From Agelas oroides (Eukaryota; Porifera; Demospongiae; Agelasida; Agelasidae): DNA of 64,000 nt. Location of the stretch: positions 2,279,566 through 2,343,565 of the forward strand of contig OX422195.1 in assembly GCA_949130485.1 (NCBI GenBank), in the 5' to 3' direction. Below are positions 1-13,600 of the stretch, piece by piece. The notes beneath the pieces are model-generated. The model was not told the origin of the DNA. It made no database searches and saw only the letters and a list, made by a program, of their open reading frames with translations. Position numbers and translations under genes: made by a program. How positions within the stretch are numbered: the stretch's first letter is position 1; the number at the start of each line of letters is the position of its first letter.

Positions 1-1844
1 AGACAGAAGGTTTAACTGTGTTCCTTATACAAAATGGTGCGCAATGTTTTATTTTTCCCATAACATTGTAGCACCTAAAGTCACTAGATCATATACAAGC
101 ATGCCCTTTACCTTGTACCAGCCCTTTGGATATATACTAATTGTTTTTTCAACTCTTTTGTCCCACATTCTGTATCACACTGGAACTCACTTTCTGAGCC
201 AGTTGTTTCAACTCCCTCGATCCTTGCAACTTGTACCCATTGCTATTATACGCAAAACTAAATAGAAATAATAAAATTTAATTACAAACCAAGTGGAAAG
301 AAAAAATTTACAAATGAATGAATGAATGAAAAGCCACAAAAGTGCACATGTATGTCCAATGTTTTAGCCTTTCTCTCCAAGCCTGAGAGGACTTGCTGAA
401 GTTTGACACCACAGCTAGATACAGCTGTCATTGAAGTACCTTTGGTTAAAGCGCTATATATGGCTGAGAGTTAATCTACGGAGACTATATATAGGGCCAA
501 ACATTTGCCATCACGAAATGGGACCAATGGTGACACAGGATTTTACAGTGGCCATACTAGCTATCTTAGCATGAAGGTACTTACATTTGCTAAAGATGAG
601 AATACACGTCATGTATGCAATTCTTTTTAAACCACTGCTAACCTCAGTTATGATCGAAAATGTTGACACTTCAGTGACCACATAAACTTCATCCCAACTT
701 GCAGCTCTGGAGCCTTGTATAAAGGCTATGGTAGAACAAGCTAGATCTATTAGCTTTATGGTAGCAGACTACCAATACAGTACAGCAACACTGAGCTACA
801 AGTCACTTCAGTGAAGTGCGCACATAGCTACTGGTTTGCTGCACTACAGCACATCCCATGCCTCCACAGCACTTCTGCTGGCAATGACGCTTCTTTACAA
901 TACTGACTGAGCTTGCACATCAAGCCAGAGAAATTCGCCCTGCGTTTGGTGGACACTTGCATGGATGTCAGCATTCGACGAGATGACTGAGCCAGAGTCT
1001 GGGGTGGTGGATAGTGAGAGTATGATACTATCTGCTCAGGAAATGTGCTTATGCAGTGAATCCACCCCAGGCCTGCAACCACATCTGCCAGGGATCTCCA
1101 TTCAAAATACGGAGCTGCCACTGGCTCATTGGTGCCATCAAAAGCCACTGAAAAGCTAGAACCACTGACTCATGATGCAACAGAGAAAACAAACAGCTCA
1201 AATTACATATGTCCTAGCTACATGTCCAAGCAGGGTCTCACAATTAAGTTGTCACAGGTCATGTCAATAAATGAAGTGTATCTCTGTAACTACGGTCATG
1301 AAAATATACACACCCTGGGAATCTGGCCACTGTCGTGTGAAAATGGGGACCCCTAAAAATTCCCAGGAAAATGGGGACCTGGTTTCCCAATGTGGGAATC
1401 CCTGTATGCCTGACCATTCCCCAGGAGTATAGAGACCCTCTGTATGGTAGATCTTCAATGCCACTGACCTGAGCATCCCTCTCTGTAGTTTGGTAACCAG
1501 ACCTCTGACTTGTGAGACTAGAGAGAGACACATTATTCACCAAGGGGAGACATGTGTCTTAGGGGGCTTATTGACATTTTGTGGGCTGGAAACTGTGAAC
1601 TATAACACTGGCCTATGTCATGTAGCCACAGGAACAAACTTGAGATAATATCACTCGCATAGCCTGCATTGTATCTAGTGGAATGCATGTGGACTAGACT
1701 CGATCCTAGATCCATCCCAGATAAGCAGATGTGTCTGTGAAAAACATAACACACCACACCACACTTTTCCAATAAAATATCAATAAAATATCACACCACA
1801 CCACACTTTTCCACAACTACTTGTGGACGTAAGTAGTTCCATAG
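1..1844. other. 3' flank of the STRA6-like gene, no gene recognised
   Basis: Only short, unconvincing reading frames occur here, none with a recognisable domain or paired splice sites. A short GAAT run lies near 312-329. An imperfect direct repeat containing an ACCACACCACACTTTTCC motif lies at about 1,751-1,813. Part of the right end must be the 3' untranslated region of the minus-strand gene that stops at 1,845; I see no convincing polyadenylation signal close to that stop. Confidence 0.5.
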
Positions 1845-4800
1845 TCAGTTAGCCCATATGTTGTGTGCATGCAGGTGTTCATCACATTGTGTGTGGGCCC
1901 TCTCCTCAATCCTGCTAGCTGTCAGCTCCTGTAGGCTTGGATTCCTCAGCAGGGTGTATGTCACCAGCCAACGGTTACGAGCTCGACGAGACTTGAGAGA
2001 AGGAGAATCTGCATTAATAAAATAATAACATTTTAGATAGAAAGATAGATAGTAGCCTCGTTCCCAGGTTGGGCCTGGGAACGAGGCTGAATAGATAAGA
2101 CAATATACCGTCCTTATTCGAATAAAATGCATGCAAATTAAATAATTTGAGTGGGCATGCGTTGAGTTATATCCACCCATAAATTCCAGGAATTGAATTT
2201 CTTGGATCATGCGCTGCAATGGATTCAAACGCAAAAAATTTTTGGGTCAAGAGAAATGCAAAGAGTTCCTGGCCTTCAGTTCTCTAGAAGTGAGGTTCTT
2301 GGTAGACAGTAGCAGCTGCAGCAACAACAAAAGTCTTACAAATGCCAAAGTAGAACATTTATGGACTACCGTATTTCTTCGACTAGACACCCCCCCTCGA
2401 ATACGGTAGCCGCAGCAACTATATCCGGTGCACGTACACGTATGCGAATAATTCTGACGACGGTCACCGGGCTAGAGCTAGGACTGTTCGTGTTGTACAA
2501 CTCTTTTCCATGGCTGACAGCAGAACTGAGAGGTTGCGTGTACTACTGCCAGCATCTAACAGTCGTCGCTGTATTGCTCGCATGTACCTTATCCAGCCGT
2601 CATTGATGTCTGTGGGTTTTCCAATGAAATACATACCACAGAAACGTGCAACGAGTAGCCGCGGCATCTGATCGAAGAAATACGGTAGCTCATGTAGCTC
2701 TTTTTCCTGGAAACTGTTCTTGACCGCCCTTTGTTGTCACAAAATAGGGACAACTGAGAGGTTTCATTCCTGGCATTGCGGTAAATTGGATCAACTCAAA
2801 GTTAATTAGTGGCGGCTTGCGCTAAGTTGGATCACCCATAAATTCCCAGAATTGAATTTCTTGCACTAGATTGGATCATGCGTTTATACAGTAGGTCCAT
2901 ATTATATAAATAACTATGCATCTTGCAAGCCACACCTCTTGCACAAGGAGGAAGGGTCTGGTCATACAACTAACAAGTTGTCACCAAGGAATGTGGTTTG
3001 GTAGTACCATAGTCTCAATAAAGAGCACCTACACTCAAAAGAGCGGCTACTTTTGGCCCAATTTCCTGTATAGGGTCAGAGTTTACTTGAATGAGTGTCC
3101 ACCCTGGAGCTAGCTTCGTGTGGCTAATGGAGTGTACTTGTGGAGTTTGAGAAGCACAGTCACAAGCGCTATGCATATCTGAGCTAAGAAACTTCGTGTT
3201 ATACTTCACCAAAGGTTATTACAAGGCAGCTTTGCGTAGACGGACTTGGCGTATCTAATGCGGCGCACACCATGAGCTACACCATGCTCATGGTGACTTT
3301 GTGCCATTCGGAGTGTTGTTGTGCCATCAGGCCTTGACTTTGAAGCCGCTGGTGGCTCGATTGTACATCATTGTCTAATTATTTGCTTCGAGGGCATCCA
3401 GTCGCTGTAAACATGACATGGGCGCTCTTTCGCGGTTAAATGCGGAAACATTTGAAAGAGCGCCCACTCCCCTCTTTGATGGACTTGCAAAGTGCCCTGC
3501 CCATGGGTGCTCTTTCGTGAGACTACGGTACACCCACTAGACGCATTATCGATTCACATATGATGTCGTGGCATGACGATACCACAGCAGCAATAATGGC
3601 CAACTGTGTGACAGGATCACACGATACAGCTGGGGGTCAGGGTCTACGGAATCACCATCGAAAATATATGGAGATTGCTGACACTGGGACTCCGGAACTC
3701 AGATTTTTTGTAGCTGTTCTATTGAGGATTACCTTTGACCATGAACACTATATGAGCCCATCTTGGAATGCCAGCTGACTCAGGTGAGCCAAAATCCATT
3801 ATTATAAACTTGGCTACAAGCTTTTGTGTACACATTATTAATGGGCGGGCGCAGGGGGATGAAGCCAGTTCTAGCTGCTGTACAAACAGCTCTTCAAATC
3901 TGGCTAGCCACTGCTGGCACTATAGTTTCTGCATTGTGGAGTCGTCATCTGCAAGAAACATGATTCCCCACTGCATGCTATTTTATAGACATTATTGTGT
4001 CTATGTAGGTCCACTGATTTCCTGATGAAACAGGCTTATCATCAGAGTGGATAGTGCAGCAACTAACCATCCATGAACGGGGTTGACAAAAATCACAGAC
4101 CTGAGTTATGATCAGATGTTCCAGCTACTGTGGACAACTTGTTGTATCACAAGAAAAAGTACTTGTATGTACTGTTCACTGTGATGCTTGTTCCAGCCTC
4201 TCTTGCTTGACTCTGGTTTGTGTACGTGCGTGTAGTTGTTTGGGCATGTGTCTTTCATATGTGTGCAACACATGCATGGACATACACACACGTGAGTCAT
4301 TAATATTTGAGGGTGGGGCTATGGTGGTCATGGTTCCGCGGCAGCACTTTCATTTCAAGAACTGTGAGTGTTCTGCTATGCAATGAAGCTCTGGAACATC
4401 ATCTTCACTAGCTGTTGTGAAGGAGAAGCTGTTTAAGCCTGGCTTTACAATATACTGTGGCAAAGCTTATAGCGTAATCTCCCGAATGGCTCACCCTCGA
4501 AAATAAGCCAACCCCCCTTTTATAATGAAGTTGTTGCAAAGGGTGGTTTTCTCTTGAAATTACATCCACCTATTTATGCAGCTATACATGCTGTTATGTT
4601 TAGCAAGAAGCACTGAAGAAGCAGCACTGCACTGTGCACGAGGAGGGACTAACAAATGAAGGCAGACACCATTTGTTGTTATGCAAATGGTGTCTGGTGT
4701 CAACTTACAGTGGCTTGTCTCACGAGCCAGCCTATGGCTCATGAGACTGCAGGGCTGTGACCAGGTGAGCTTACAGGTCATGTGGCTCAGCGTAATTACC

Positions 4801-7800
4801 AGAGCACTAAGCTCACCAACCAATGAAATTTTAGAGCAGTTGAATTCTGTTTACTGATAATAGCTCACAGCTGACACTCCTGGGTGTTGCTGTACACTGC
4901 AAGTTTGATGCTTGGCAAGCCACCTTCCTCCGTGTAGTCTGGGAACAAGACTAGCATCAGTATTCCGACGAATATTAATGTGCCTCAGTTAATTAGAGCG
5001 GCTCTCTTGGGTCTGAACTCTGAAGGGACATCTGGAGGGCTCCCTTTTCAGTGACAGCTGTCCGAAGTTCGTGTGCTGTTATTTATACAGAACGGTAGCA
5101 GAATTCAAAGGCGACTGCAACTTCGAGGGCACTAGTACTGCGAGCAACTACGGCAAGTGAGAGTGATGAGTGAGTTTGCACTTCCATTTCCATTTCCATT
5201 TCCATCAACCACGGTGGTCTGGCAAGCTATTTTATCAACCACGGTGGTAGCCTCGTTCCCAAGCCCCGCCCAGCTTTCAGTCGCTTGCAGTACGGAAAAG
5301 CGGTAGAGGGCCTGGAATAATTTATCACGTGAGTGACGTAGGGGTAGAGAGAAGGGTAGAGAGGACTTAATTGAGCGTAGGCGGATCGTCGATGTGCCCA
5401 CGCATGTAGTTGATCGATAATCGACAGTGCACGTAGCTGTGTTTTAGTAGGAGCCCGTTCTGGCAGTCTTTTCGAACAATAAGCGCAGAGAAAACAAAGC
5501 CTAGGAAAGGGCCGCCTTGGCGTTTAATAGCGCCTTGAAAGCCATTCTCCAGGGTGTAAAGCTGTCAGTTTGCCAGGTAAGCTAGTAGGTTAGCGTGATT
5601 TTCGAATGTACGGGTCTGTGTACGCTCACCATAGCGTTCCGTACTGCCAGGTAATGTAGCATAGTGCCATCTAGTCCAATTCTGTCGGCCATATAAAAGC
5701 TATCGCAACTGAACGAATGTATTCTGTCCATACAGCGTGGGCGAATTCATTCGTTCGCCCACATGTAATTAAGTTCTCTCTACCTATGACGTTTCTCACG
5801 TGATAAATTTTACCAGGCTCTCCCCTTTCCTTTCAATTTTTCGTTCGCGCGCGGGGAGAACCTGGGAACAAGGCTACCACGGTGGTCTGGCAAGCTATTT
5901 TATCAACCACGTGGTCTGGCAAGCTATTTTATCAACCACGTGGTCTGGCAAGCTATTTTATCAACCACGTGGTCTGGCAAGCTATTTTATCAACCACGTG
6001 GTCTGGCAAGCTATTTAAGTACCCAGCATGTAGATAAGACTTAGTCTATTTACTGTTACCATGCTCCACTTTTTATAAAATTGCTAAGAGGCTATGAAGA
6101 AAGATTTTAGTTGGTTAGCACTGCACTAGTAAAATAAAAGCAGAACTACATTTTAAAGCTTCAACACAGCTATACAACAAAAAGTAGTATTAGTAAAAAT
6201 TGAAACTCCTGATCCTGAGTACTTTGCGGCTACTTTGCGGTCTTCATGTGAGTGACATTTCTGGTTAGTGCAATGGCATCATGCTGTGACATCACATGCA
6301 AATCGATACCTCCTTTTTTATTTTTCATCGGGGCAAAGGGTTACATAATTCGATGACCACAAAAATGGACATTAGGCTAAAGGCAGGCCTAGCTAAAGGC
6401 AGGCCTAGCTAAAGGCAGGCCTAGAATTGTTGTTGTTGTCTTGGATACACCATGAGTACATGTACGAGGTTACTTACTGCTACCAAGTGTTCCTGGTGGG
6501 AGTGGCCCTCCATTGACTACTCTACCCAAGTGGGAGTGGTTGGAGTGCAGCAGTGAGGACCCTGTGGAAAGATGAGTGATGAGATCAATACAGGCATACC
6601 TAGATATTTCTTGCCTTGCTTGTCAAACCTCAGTATGCATAATAAAGTTGAATGTTAGATTGATCTGCTTGAAGAAAAAGAAGAGGAAGATATGAGAATA
6701 GCTTCGTTCCCAGCCTTTCATCCCCTTCCCCCAGCGTTTATTTCTTGTAATATGGAGTGACCAAAGTTGGGGGTGTGAGAGGCTGGGAATGAGGCTACAT
6801 TGCTGAACATGGCAAACTGCAGTCAATAATGGAAAGGGTAAAAAGTCTGAACAACAGAAGAGAGGGAGAAGAGAGGGAGGGTGAACTCCAGACCTTCATT
6901 CTCCTCTGAGCTGGCGCTTCCTGCACACTGAGGGTCTCTCTGAATACTTGTACTCTCAAACGGTCCTGTGCGCACCCTGCCAATACCAACCGGCTTCATC
7001 CTTCCCTTCACAGTGTCCTGAAGCAGCTTAGTGAATGTACGCAACACAGAGTTGTTGAAAGTGTACTCCATGTACACATAGCTGATGTAAATACGGTTAC
7101 CTGCAGGGAGACAGAGAGAGAGAGACGTTTAGATCTGCACAATTGCATTGGCAGACTTGAAGCATTGGTTTAGTACAGTTTTCTGTAGAACATACCTGCT
7201 GTCCCTAAACAAAAACTGTGTGCCTACTATATACGTTCTACAGTACTAAATTTAGAATCAATGTGTCTGACGTGGCTTACAAAAACCGTTCTGGCGGAAT
7301 ACTTACAAAAAAACCCGACTGTCCTTCCATTCACTTCCATCCTTTAAGCAACCTCTGAATAGTGGACGCCCTGCTACTTCATACAATGAACATTTTTCGC
7401 ACTCCTAACTGTACGCAAACAATACTCAACAACCCAATTTAGCAGTCACTTGTCAAACATTTCTGCAAGATTGTCCACTGTCGCTGCTGGAGTTAACAAA
7501 TTGACATTAGACTTGCGCTGTTACTCATAGTATTAAGCCTCTAGTTAGCCTACCCCGCCAGCATGAAAGATCTGAAAATGTGGCCATGTTGTCCTCAAAG
7601 GTCTGATTACACAGTACCACGCCTACTGGAAATGCACAGGAAACCCCCCGAGTTAGGGACCCCTTGCTATAAGGGAATAAATATTGACTCAGATGGTGTG
7701 CGCTATAGTGAAGGTTCCACTGTCTTAACCGTATCCTGCCTACAAAGCTGCCTGCCAGGAGGCGGTAACACATACCTAACTCCAACCACCTCTAACTTTA

Positions 7801-10590
7801 CATGTACAGGTAAACACATGTGTACCTGTGTCCCACCCCTCAAGGCCCCTCATGTAGACATCCCAGTCAATGCGGAAAAGCATCACCATGGTGAACATTA
7901 TCACTGCAAAGACCCTTAAGACACACATCACCATCCCATAGATCATATTGAAGAAGAGGAGGAGGTAGGTTACTACCTGGTAGAGACGACTGGGAGGGAG
8001 GGAAGGGGAGGGAAGGGAAGGGGAGGGAAGGGGAGGGGAGGGGAGGGGAGGGGAGGGGAGGGGAGGGGAGGGGAGGGGAGGGGAGGGGAGGGGAGGGGAG
8101 GGGAGGGGAGGGGAGGGGAGGGGAGGGGAGGGGAGGGGAGGGGAGGGGAGGGGAGGGGAGGGGAGGGGAGGGGAGGGGAGGGGAGGGGAGGGGAGGGGAG
8201 GGAAAAGAAGAAAGCAGCATGTTGTTGCAGGTTTGTTTTATGATGCTATATCCCTAGCTACCAGGAGGTTCTGTACCTCTAATTTATTTAGACTAATCTG
8301 GGTGAACCAAGGTTACACACAACACTCATGTACACACAAACCTATGTTGAATGGTCACAAACTGCCCGGACTTCTTGTCCAAAAAGAAATAACGACAGAT
8401 GAAGAGCTGTAAGTGGTGCAAACCAGCTGCCCACATCATTGGAATCCTGGTCAAGTACAGAACTACATCACAAACTGCATCAGTTACGTATCTACTGAGA
8501 ATAGGAATGTCACTACTGCTATTACACAGAGAAATACACGAAAACATTACAAACTGGAACCATTGGAGCAAGGAACATCTAGACTGGATCAGTTACGTAT
8601 CTACTGAGAATAGGAATGTCACTACTGCTATTACACAGCGAAACATTACAAACTGGAACCATTGGAACAAGGAATATCTAGACTGGATCAGTTACATATC
8701 TACTGGGAATAGGAATGTAAGAGCTGACATAAAAGTCTGGGAATGTTACTACATATTCTAGCAACACGTCAGGTCTGTAAGCTCTGTTGACAACAAGGCC
8801 CAGGAATGTGATCCCTGTCAACAACAAGACACTGGGAATGCAACTGCTACTCAGGAGTATGACTGCTACTAAAACAATGTCTGGGAATAACTACACAACA
8901 TGGGGTATGAGACTACAGGTAAATAACTCACATGAACCATGCCCAAATATGGATGCCAAAGGATTGGAAGTTTTTGAAGAGGTAGTAGAAACCCAGGCCG
9001 ACAAACATGATAAACCACAACATAACCGTGTAGAGCATCCAAGCTGTGTGAGTGAATAAACATTCAACATCCTGCCTCAGCTGGACATGAAGACATGCTC
9101 GATGTTATGAGGCAAAGCAGAGCAAAGTGAAAAGCAACACAAACAATGGTTGTAAGGTCTAGGGCTAGTGGTTGTCTGGTGGTCATAGTTCAGTGGCAGA
9201 ACACAGGCGGGTCAAATCAGGAGCCCTGGACTCAAATCTTGGCAACTGCGGCTTTTCACTTTCGTCTATTTCGTCTCATAACCATCAAACATGCCTCAAC
9301 ATTCAGTAGTTTCCTCACTTCATTCCATGTACATGTATGTATGTAGCATGCGTCAACTCACTGGTGAGCAGGTAGGCTGCCTGGAAGGCAGAGTACTTCA
9401 TTGTGCCAGCCTGGGAGGGGAGGAAGACAGACAGGATGGTAGACTCCGAACAAACAAAATACCACCAACTTCCCCCAGCAAAATTGTCTACTAGTTGTGC
9501 TAATTACTGTCATTGAAAACATACACACAGAATAAATCAATTTTAAGATCCTTCTGTTCTGTTGGTTAGTGATTTGATGAGGATATAATGAAAAGTGCAC
9601 AAGTATTTTGGCAGGAAGAAGGGGGGTGGCTAGCCACCATTTTGCCTGGCACTGGCAACAATACAGACAGCAAGTGATATTTTCCAGTATAGCTTTGCAT
9701 TGTGGTGATACTTACATAATATTTGTAGCTGTACTCAAACATTTTGATATCACTATCAGCATACCGTAGATCTGGAAATTTTCGTGTTACAAAATTTTCG
9801 TGTTTTAAATTTTCGTGTAAAAATATTTTCGTGGTCTAGGATACCCATGAAAATTTTTTGACAGTATTAAATCAATTGTACATTCCCAGGTTTGGTGATC
9901 TGGAACGAGACTACACACGCCAAGGGAGTACGAACAGTTTGCTGCGTTCGTGGCTACCACGCAGCTGTTGGCGAACTACTCGCGTGGGAAAGATAACCAA
10001 AGAATGCTGTAGGCACGTACTGTGGTAGTAAAGACAGACGGTTTATCGGACACTGAGCGGAAAGTTGTAACGCGTTTGCCATGACAGTCACCTGCGGGTA
10101 TCGAAGAGGCCGTCTCGCGCGAAGTAACTAGCTAGCTGTGCTGTGAAACCGTGTGTACAAAAATGTGCTGACTGTATTGGTGTGTAATAATTATCCATTG
10201 TAAAATATATTTCGTTTTTTTTATTTTCGTGGTTTACGCAAACCATGAAAATATTTTTACAACAAAAATTTCCAGATCTATGGTATTAGCAAAATTAATA
10301 TTTTAAATCATGCCAATAAAGACATGTATGATGTTATGGAGGAGATTGCAGTCGCTACAAATCAAACCCAGGGCTCTTGGCTGCTTCCAGTACTCACACT
10401 GAGTACTGGACAACTACCAGCCCTCACAATCCTCTATATGTACTGCACAGGTGGTACTGAATGTTTTAGTCACGCACACCCATGCAGCAGCCACTGAAGC
10501 ATTGTGCTTACCAGCATGTATGTTAGTGTTGGCAAGGGTTCTGATGAAACAAGAAACGATATGTCACCTCTGAATGCTCTCCTAAGTTGC

Positions 10591-10675
<85 letters not shown>

Positions 10676-13600
10676 ATGTGTGTGGATGTGTGTGTGTGTG
10701 TGTGGATGTGTGGATGTGTGTGTGGATGTGTGGATGTGTGTGTGTGCGTGCGTGTATGCATGTGTGCGTGTGTGAGTGTGTGTGTGCGTGTGTGTGTGCA
10801 TGTGTGTGCGTGCATGTGTGTTCATAGCTAGAGGTAAATGAAATCATCCTGTTTTTAGCACAACCTACACAAATGATCATGACTAAACATCACGAGCATG
10901 CAGAGTTCATACTGTCTTGTGAAGCTCTGCAAAGTACAGTTGCGACATTCATGACCTGTTAAGACCTGTGAAGCTGTGCTCACAAATGCACAGTTGTGAG
11001 TGTTGCGTTACCTTTTTGAGGGTTGCATATGAATAAACAAAAAGCAGGGAGCTAGGCCTAGGATGGAGGCTATCAAGGACTAGATGCTCAATCACCATTG
11101 CACTTGTATACAGACAGGTGCACACTCACTGGAAGCTCTGCACCATGTACAAGGTGAATAAGCACATGGCAACAAAGGCAACCACAATACCAACTGGGAG
11201 AATCGCTGCAGAGAGAAACAACAATATGTACTTGAGTGACAAATTTATGTACAATTCCATGCACAAAGACCCAACCACTCTTTCACGCATTCGTATGTAC
11301 CATAATCTCTCAAAAGTACACCCATGGGCGATGAATTTTAGTGGCTCCTCAAAGGGGGGGATGGGCATATTCTCAAGAGTTGTGATATTTCTCTTGAAAA
11401 TACGTTCACCTCACATGCAGTTAGTCTAGCCCGCCGAAAATAGAGAGATTAGATGGTTACGATGTGAAATGGAGGGTTGTGAGGGCTGGTGGTTGTCCAG
11501 TTGTTGTAGCTTAGTGGCAGAGCACTGGCTGCACAAGCCAGATGTTCTGGGTTCAATTCCCAGCTAATGCTGGCCTTAATATTGGGTCAGGATAGCAGGA
11601 GAAACAGAGAACATCAAACTGTTCTTCATTGCTTCCTTGTTTGTTTTACTTGGAGATCAGCCCATGCAGGATCGGCATCTATTTGTCATGATAGCGCTCA
11701 GGATCGGCGTCTATTTGTCATGATAGCGCTCAGGATCGGCGTCTATTTGTCATGATAGCGCTCAGGATCGGCGTCTATTTGTCATGATAGCGCTCAGGAT
11801 CGGCGTCTATTTGTCATGATAGCGCTCAGGATCGGCGTCTATTTGTCATGATAGCGCTCAGGATCGGCGTCTATTTGTCATGATAGCGCTCAGGATCGGC
11901 GTCTATTTGTCATGATAGCGCTCAGGATCGGCGTCTATTTGTCATGATAGCGCTCAGGATCGGCGTCTATTTGTCATGATAGCGCTCAGGATCGGCGTCT
12001 ATTTGTCATGATAGTGCTCTTTGCTAGCTTACTTTGATCAACTCTACACAACAATAATTAGTGCACATGACTTTGTCCTACTTCCTCTGTGCACTTATTG
12101 TGATAACCTCATACCATCCATGTGTAAGTGGTAAATCAAAATTGTGGACAGTAAGGCAAGAAAACTATCTCCATATAGTTTGCTTTCTCTGACTAGGCTA
12201 CCTGGCAGCATGCAAAGGTACTACATACAGCAAGGTACACAAAGCATCAGAGTAGAAAGGGATCAAGGCTCAGGAAATATCATGCAGTGCAATTGATAGA
12301 TCACAGACATAGAGATTACTTTGCGTAGCCTTTCCAAAACTCTGAACATCACTATAAATCTTGTCCACTTCTGTTTTTGATGTTGGGAAGAGTGTTTCAA
12401 TCCATTTCACAGTCACATTGAAGCTGTCGATGAAATCAATCAAGTTGCTGGAGAATATGGCCAGGTGCCCCGTCCAAGATACAGTCAGCTGAAAATAGCA
12501 TAGAGAACAGGGTAAATACTCCAATCAATATACACCACTAGTTTTAAGTTTTGACATTGTTGCATGGCTACTATTATAATAATACCCCCATTCAAGTTTC
12601 AGACCTTTGCATCTTGCAACCATGGAGAAATAATATTGCAGCTGTGAGATAAACCCAGACAGAGGCCTAGTAACAAGACTAGCTGACTATAAACTGCACA
12701 TACTCAGGTTCTGGTCCTCCGCCCATGTCTAATGTGAATTTATGAGCACTACATAGTTATGTCATCAAAATTATGTAATCAGGGCTATCCTTATAACCAG
12801 CGTGTAACTCTACATGGAGAAGATGACAGTTGTGCAGCTCTGAAATGGGTGAACAGAGTTCTGTGTGTTGAAGAACCTCCCAAATACCTTCTTCCATCGC
12901 CTCCACGGCTACTACTGTGATGTCATTGGGCAGCAGTAGTCTCGCATGGCCACACCTCGTTCCACAAGACATGCATGTGGCCACGTGAGACTACGGAGCA
13001 AGTGAACATTTCCAATGAGCTACTGCAGCTACCCAATAGTTACAAAGGACAAATAAATTAATGTGCATGACTGTCCCATGTAGAAATTGATTATTCAGCC
13101 GCATATGCATCGCATTATTCAAAGCACCGTATCGCTGAACTTCCATTAAGGGCGGGGCTCATACACGTCTTGTAAACTCATTAGATATTCATGCATCTAC
13201 AAAGCACGTATGAGCCCCGCCCTTAACGGAAGTTCAGTGGTATGGTGTTTTGAATGCGGCAATGCGATCAAAATACACAACGGAACAATCTTCAATTTCA
13301 ACAACAGACTGTCACAAATATTGTATGCAAAACAGATATTTCATGAAGGTTACCATAGTCCTCTAGTCCTCCCCACCCACATCATGTAGGAAGGAAACAT
13401 AGGATCAGAAACTAAAGATATATATTTGGAGTGGCCTAGCTAATATACATAATTAAATGACTGGTACATACCTGATACAGCATGGTGAATGCGATAATCA
13501 AAGCACCAAGAAAGGGTAGAGGATATCTGAACTCTGCAAGAATAGAAAGAACTAATATTCAGCTTTATGATTCAAACTACAACAGTTAGTGGGCCACAAT

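Larger units (their letters stand above)
2009..6477. other. 4.5-kb intron 20 of the STRA6-like gene, repeat-rich
   Basis: This is the longest intron found. It holds a perfect 15-base hairpin (2,054-2,088), a TA-flanked MITE (2,369-2,685), a MITE inserted in a minisatellite (5,208-6,016), and a three-copy 16-base repeat. No further coding exon is needed: exon 20 and exon 21 join in phase 1. I see nothing recognisable between about 2,700 and 5,200. Confidence 0.6.

Noticed and set aside
10470-10880. Cys-Val and His-Thr reading frames on both strands
   Set aside because: Frames of a (GT)n microsatellite; the only coding part is the minus-strand 29-base exon at 10,512-10,540.
11500-11575. Functional tRNA gene
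   Set aside because: A and B boxes are good, but position 33 is G rather than T and no acceptor stem pairs; related degenerate copies exist nearby.
11668-12019. Possible CRISPR array
   Set aside because: The 32-base repeats are directly adjacent with no unique spacers, and this is a eukaryotic intron.
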